A DNA stretch of 64,000 bases from Henckelia pumila (taxonomy: Eukaryota; Streptophyta; Magnoliopsida; Lamiales; Gesneriaceae): contig NC_133123.1 of NCBI RefSeq assembly GCF_033568475.1, positions 16,292,622-16,356,621 of the forward strand, written 5' to 3'. The translations under genes and the position numbers were made by a program. The notes beneath the pieces were generated by a model that ran no database searches, had not been told where the DNA came from, and was given only the letters and a program-made list of their open reading frames with translations. This document shows, piece after piece, positions 57,075 to 64,000 of the stretch (positions are counted from its first letter, which is position 1; every line of letters starts with the position of its first letter).

Positions 57075-58650
57075 GTACATAATTGTGTGTGTTATAATAT
57101 ATGAATATTTTATAAATTTTTATTTATGAAACAATGTGTTATTTAGTAGTTGAAAATTAATTATTAAGAAAAGAATATAAAATTAATATGATAATATAAT
57201 CAAATTGATATTTGAGATATATCTGTGTGAAATTAATCATAGAAACAAACATGCAGATTGATTGTTAAAAAAAGGTGAAAAATGTTAGTGAAAAAAAGAA
57301 GTTAAGGAAAATGTGAAAATGTAAGTGTGAAGTTTACCTAAAATTTACATAATCAAAGCAATAAAGTGAGGCGGTAAAAAAAAGGTAAAATTGAAATATG
57401 ATACGACACACCAAAAATCAATTACTATAAAACACTCAACTTTTATAAAATATAATAGACAATATATATATATATATATATTCGAGCAAACGCAATAAGC
57501 AAAAAACCACAATTTTTTTTTAAGTGGGAACCCGCAGCCGCAGCCGCTACCCCGGAATAACGCAATAGCCTTAATAAAAACGTATCGATTATTCGTAAGA
57601 CGAAGTGTTACATAATTAACAATACTTTATTGATTTTATTATATGTACTTTTTATTCAATTTTAAGGTTGTGTTTGGAGAAATTATTTTCAAAATTAGTT
57701 GATTTTGATTATAATTTTATTATACGTATAATGAAAATAATAGATCAAATATTAAATTTACACATTATTTATTTACATATTAGTAGAAGAAAGTGGAAGA
57801 AAGTGGAAGTATTTCAAAATGACATTATTATTAAGTAAACTTAAAATTCATTCTAGATAACTGAAATATTATATAAACATGCAAATGATATATTTGAAAC
57901 TTATAATCTTACTTTTATAAACAACAAAAATTTATTTGAAATTCATCAATCAAACGCAGTGCAAAAGTGGAAAATAGGATATGTGCATGTGATGAATACC
58001 GTAATATACTTATTGTTTTAATCGATCCATAATGCATTAGATTACTTTTTTTATGACATGAGAATCTGCAGCCGCGATTTTTTATGTTCACTGGATAAAT
58101 CTTTGGACTAATACAATAGTCTGTAAATCACGCTAGTCGGATAAACTACACTGAGCAAGCTTTGTGCAACAAGCTAATTCAATAAATTATTGGTAAGGGG
58201 AATCGAGCATATGACCACTGACCAAATGTTTACCTACTCCACCAACTTGGATACCTCTTGTAGCCGATTACCTCATTTTTTTTGTTTTTATAAAATTATT
58301 TAATATAATTAGTTTTGATGTTTTTTTATATTCTTAAATTATCATAATAATTTACTCTAAAAAAATTATCATAATAATTTTATTCAAAAAAATTTATAAT
58401 GATAATAATAATAATAATAATAAATTGTTGTTTTAGTAATAATAATAATAATAATAATAATAATTAATTGTTGTTTTAGTTTTGCATGTGCACCGAGTCA
58501 CCGACACGGTGACACCCATTTTTATGTTTAGAAACACATAACTGGAACAGTTGGAGCGATGGCCCATTGCATGCGCGTGAATCAAATGATGCCTCCACTT
58601 TTTTATTTCTTTTTCATTTTATATTCACATGTTACACACCACTACCATAT
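57075..58650. other. AT-rich spacer with simple repeats
   Basis: No gene recognised. (TA)n near 57463-57480 and (AAT)n at 58398-58463. A segment from about 57662 (gtgtttggagaaatt) to 57962 (atcaatcaaacgcag) may be a weak MITE. Confidence 0.5.
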
Positions 58651-58658
58651 TATATTTA

Positions 58659-58971
58659 GGAAAAATTATTTTTTTGGTTTTGCATATTAGTTATTTTACG
58701 ATTTTAATCTTCTATATTTTTAAATTTATTTTAGTATACTATCTTTGTTTTTTTTTGGTAACTTTAGTATTTTTTCGATGTGGCGCTGATGTGACATCAA
58801 TGCAGTGCTGATGTGGAGCTGACATATAAAGTTTCATGTAAATATTTTCGAAGAAAAATGACTAAAATTACCAAAAAATCGAAACATACAAGACTAAAAC
58901 TGAAATATGAAAACATAAAGGACTATAATCGCAAAATGACAAATATACAAGAACAAAATTATAGTTTTTCC
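58659..58971. mobile_element. Palindromic MULE-type MITE, copy B
   Basis: Starts ggaaaaattatttttttggt and ends tatagtttttcc, with long inverted arms. Flanks ttatattta (58650-58658) and ttgtattta (58972-58980) match at 8 of 9 bases, which assigns it to Mutator-like elements. Same family as 27810-28120: both share the internal cgatgtggcgctgatgtg-like block. Confidence 0.85.
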
Positions 58972-59601
58972 TTGTATTTAATTACCATGAATCATATTGT
59001 TAATTAACAAAAAATAACTACTAACCAAATTAATTATTTAAAATTTTATGGATTTCAAATCTTGAAATCATCCCACTAATCCAAATCACTCGATCGAAAA
59101 ACAACATCGTAGACTAATATTTGTGAGGTTATATACAATAACAATTCCTTCAGTGCATGACTCGAAGAAAGCAACCCATAAAGGGAGGAAAAAACAAAAA
59201 AAAAAACGATTTACACTGATGTGGATGTAGCATGTGCTTTATAAAATAAAAGAAAAGAAAAAGAAGGCAACCAACTTCTCTTATTAATTAAAATATATCA
59301 AATACAAAGCTTTAATAAATTTTCAATTTCATCAAGTTGTTGGCAATAACATGGATTAAATCATAAAATCGAATTATAACTATATATCATACCATGAGCA
59401 TATGATCTAGCACACATATCAAGCTCGAATACTTGACAGATAATACATATAAAAGCAGCTTCCTTCAGTCAAATACACACCCTTATCAAGCCGTACACGC
59501 ACAGGCACACCGGAATCCAGACGCATAGATTACCGCTGGATCCATCCCACTGTTCGGAATCAACTTGAAAATGGTAGACAAGAAACAAGGCGAGCGAAAA
59601 A

Positions 59602-61742
<2,141 letters not shown>

Positions 61743-61829
61743 CTCCGGAACGCAAGAAGAAGAAGAACAAACGTTCACTTTCAAAAATCAGTGAGCTGCG
61801 AGGACACAGGAGAGCTGAGAAAGGTCAAC

Positions 61830-61836
61830 ATTTATA
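61830..61836 (-). promoter_or_regulatory. Putative OPR TATA box and nearby W-box
   Basis: Minus strand TATAAAT about 90 bases upstream of the OPR ATG; directly downstream the minus strand reads GTTGACC (61830-61824), a W-box core for WRKY factors. The tandem duplication at 61840-61948 lies immediately upstream of the TATA box. Confidence 0.5.
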
Positions 61837-61839
61837 GAA

Positions 61840-61948
61840 CTGTCTTTCTATGCCTTAGAAGACTAAAAAAATATAAAGAATTCATATAAAGCTCACTGTC
61901 TTTCTATGCCTTAGAAGACTAAAAAAATATAAAGAATTCATATAAAGC
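61840..61948. repeat. 56-bp tandem duplication in the OPR promoter
   Basis: Two adjacent copies of a unit beginning ctgtctttctatgccttaga, at 61840-61895 and 61896-61948. Over the shared 53 bases they are identical by eye. It lies directly 5' of the OPR TATA box and must be recent. Confidence 0.93.
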
Positions 61949-63281
61949 CGGTCGCAATCGAAAATTTATAATTTTAATTTTTTATATTTATCAAATTTTA
62001 GTATACGTCCAGATACATTGATATCACATCAACAATATGTCTTAAAACATTGTTTTTGTGTTTTAAAGAAATGATTAAATGTACATGTTATAAAAAAAAA
62101 CCAACAAAAATAGAAATGAAGAATATTTGAAAACAAAAATGAAAAATTGAAAATAATAAGTGAATAAGTGGTGCTTGATAAATGCATGATTTTAATACCA
62201 TTTTTTTAAATGTATTTATATTTATATATATAGAAATAGATACTTCGCATTTGTAAAAGCAAATCAAAATTGATATTTTTTTTTATATTACATGACATTT
62301 CTAAAAAATTGGAGGTCTTAGGCTAATTTTCAAAAGAAGGTCCTATATGGATTAATCAAAATTTCAAATACTTCTAACTAAAAATAATGATATAAAAGAT
62401 GATGCCGAAAGAGGAAAAAAAATTGAAACTAAAAAAAGAAGTCAATAAACTCTCTAATCTCACGAGTCAGATATGTATTAATACATAATACAAATAGAAT
62501 AAGAAGTATAAAACTACAGAAGTATAAATAATTTATTTTTATCATAAAAAATAAAAATAGAAATAAAATACTAGTAGAAAAAAATAATTACGATCGATTT
62601 GAGTAAAAATTAATCCAACAGTCGAATAAGAAAATATCAAGATTTTAGAATTTAGAGATCAAAAACCAAATAAATTAAATATAAAACACCAATCGTAATA
62701 CACAAATAGACAAGCAAATTTCAATAAAATAATATGACAGATAGTTACACAATTGGAATAATTTAGTTCACCTGAATGAACCAATTTAGTGAAAAAATAT
62801 TGGGTTTTTTTTACAAGAAATAATTTTTTTTAACCTAAATAAATGAGAAAAAAACTACAAAAAATTGACCATAATTTCAAACGATAACAAAAATATTAAG
62901 AGAGAAAAATAATAATTTAAATAAAAAATTATCGATAATTAAATAAAATTTAAATACTGAGATCTCGCACCAAGAGAGATCCTAAGCAATCGCTTATGCT
63001 GCCTCCGGGTCATTCGACCCTGCTTGTTTATAATTTTTGTTTTTGTTTTTTTAAATCTAACAAAAATTAGCAATGAATGAAATTAGTTTTAGATTGATGA
63101 AAATAAATATTATAAAAGAATAAATGATGCGGATAGTTGAGAGTAAAACGTGGTATAAGTGAGTTGGAGAGAGAGTGAGAGATATAAAAAAAAAAATGAA
63201 AAAAATTCTCCATGATATCAAAAATAATTAGAATAGGCTACATATATTTAATAAAATAATAAAAAAAATAAAAAATACCAA

Positions 63282-63317
<36 letters not shown>

Positions 63318-63734
63318 TTATTATGTGTGTTACGTATACATTTGAAAACAGCAAAGAAACGTGTTAAATTTATCGTGTATCATTTATTATGTAGGACATG
63401 CTCCGTCCGTCGACCAATGATATGCACTTCCTTTTTTCTTTTTCTTTTTCTTTTTCTCCCAAATGTATTGTTTGGTTTTCAAACTTTAATAGAATTTGTC
63501 TTTTAGTAATATTATATCCGTTTTAACTAAGTTCCCTTTTGTAAAACGTATTAAATGACGTATATTATATAGTGATAATATTGGTAGTTCGGTTGTAAAT
63601 TTTGTTTTCCCAATTATTTTTTTAAATTTGAGTGAAAAACAAAAAACTTAAATCTCAGTTTTAATTTTTGTTGTTACTTTTCCACATACCATTAATTAGC
63701 ACCTGGAAAAAAATTTAGAAAGTGATTAAAGCCT
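61949..63734. other. AT-rich intergenic region
   Basis: No gene recognised. A short GC-richer patch around 62960-63020 (gatctcgcaccaagagag...tccgggtcattcgaccctg) contains a small inverted pair (gggtc/gacc) but no known feature. A TA tract lies at 63286-63312. Confidence 0.5.
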
Positions 63735-63997
63735 GTTTGGACAAGTATTTATAAAATGTTTTCATAAAAATATATTTTTTTAAAAAAATTATAAAATATT
63801 TTAAAAGTTGGTCTAAAATAAATATATGTTGGGCAACTATTCTATAAAACTATTTAAACATTTCAAAATTAATGGTATTCATCATTGTCTTTCTAGTTTC
63901 ATTCTAAAAACATCTAAAAATACTTTCTATTTGTTATTTAAAAACTATTTTTGGAGGACATGTTTTAAAAAATATTTTACAAAAATCTTGTCCAAAC
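63735..63997. mobile_element. hAT-like MITE at the window end
   Basis: Left GTTTGGACAAG (63735-63745) and right CTTGTCCAAAC (63987-63997) are perfect 11-base inverted ends. Ends of this type are common in plant MITEs. The TSD cannot be checked because the right flank leaves the window. Confidence 0.6.
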
Positions 63998-64000
63998 TCC

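Noticed and set aside
62940-63030. Possible organelle-DNA insertion
   Set aside because: GC-richer patch with no recognisable plastid or mitochondrial gene; too short to support.

Overview
The window is plant nuclear DNA, from a eudicot as far as can be judged. It is AT-rich and densely loaded with transposable elements. It holds three spliced plant genes, all on the minus strand: a PHD-SWIB-Plus3-GYF chromatin-type protein (30086-39039, 10 exons), a RABA2-type Rab11 GTPase (53889-56452, 2 exons) and a 12-oxophytodienoate reductase of the OPR1/2 class (59602-61742, 5 exons). The exon models were built by hand from reading frames and GT/AG borders; all three close in frame. The species cannot be named from sequence alone.

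Layout. 1-5731: a Ty3/gypsy LTR with its PBS and the start of gag (1-1789) lies next to, and probably inside, a decayed Ty1/copia element (1790-5731). 5948-7611: solo gypsy-type LTR. 7800-15552: a nearly complete endogenous pararetrovirus (Caulimoviridae) with POL, TAV, promoter and leader, tRNA-Met primer site, small ORFs, MP, VAP and CP, all read on the minus strand. It is enclosed by degenerate Mutator-like terminal inverted repeats and a perfect 9-bp target-site duplication. 15685-18672: decayed hAT transposon with a Stowaway MITE in its 3' part. 18690-20780: SINE-like and tandem repeats. 20783-26612: a ~700-bp direct duplication flanking a 5'-truncated copia element, whose 3' LTR is split by a solo LTR with 5-bp TSD. 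26795-27682: LINE ORF1-like gene. 27810-28405: MULE MITE and a large palindrome between TA tracts.

After the PHD gene come a small Helitron (39588-39973) and a Tat-lineage Ty3/gypsy element (about 40640-49269). The Tat element has gag-pol on the minus strand and a spliced antisense ORF on the plus strand. 49270-53880 is a repeat-rich spacer with a palindromic element, a second Helitron, a MITE and a Helitron/PIF1 helicase exon. MITEs separate the Rab gene from the OPR gene. Beyond OPR the sequence is AT-rich spacer with a hAT-like MITE at the window end.

What stands out: the pararetrovirus-in-Mutator-TIRs arrangement, with very few coding lesions and an unusual set of small ORFs around the primer site; the spliced antisense gene of the Tat element; the SUMO-interaction-like repeats in the PHD protein; and a 56-bp tandem duplication just upstream of the OPR TATA box.
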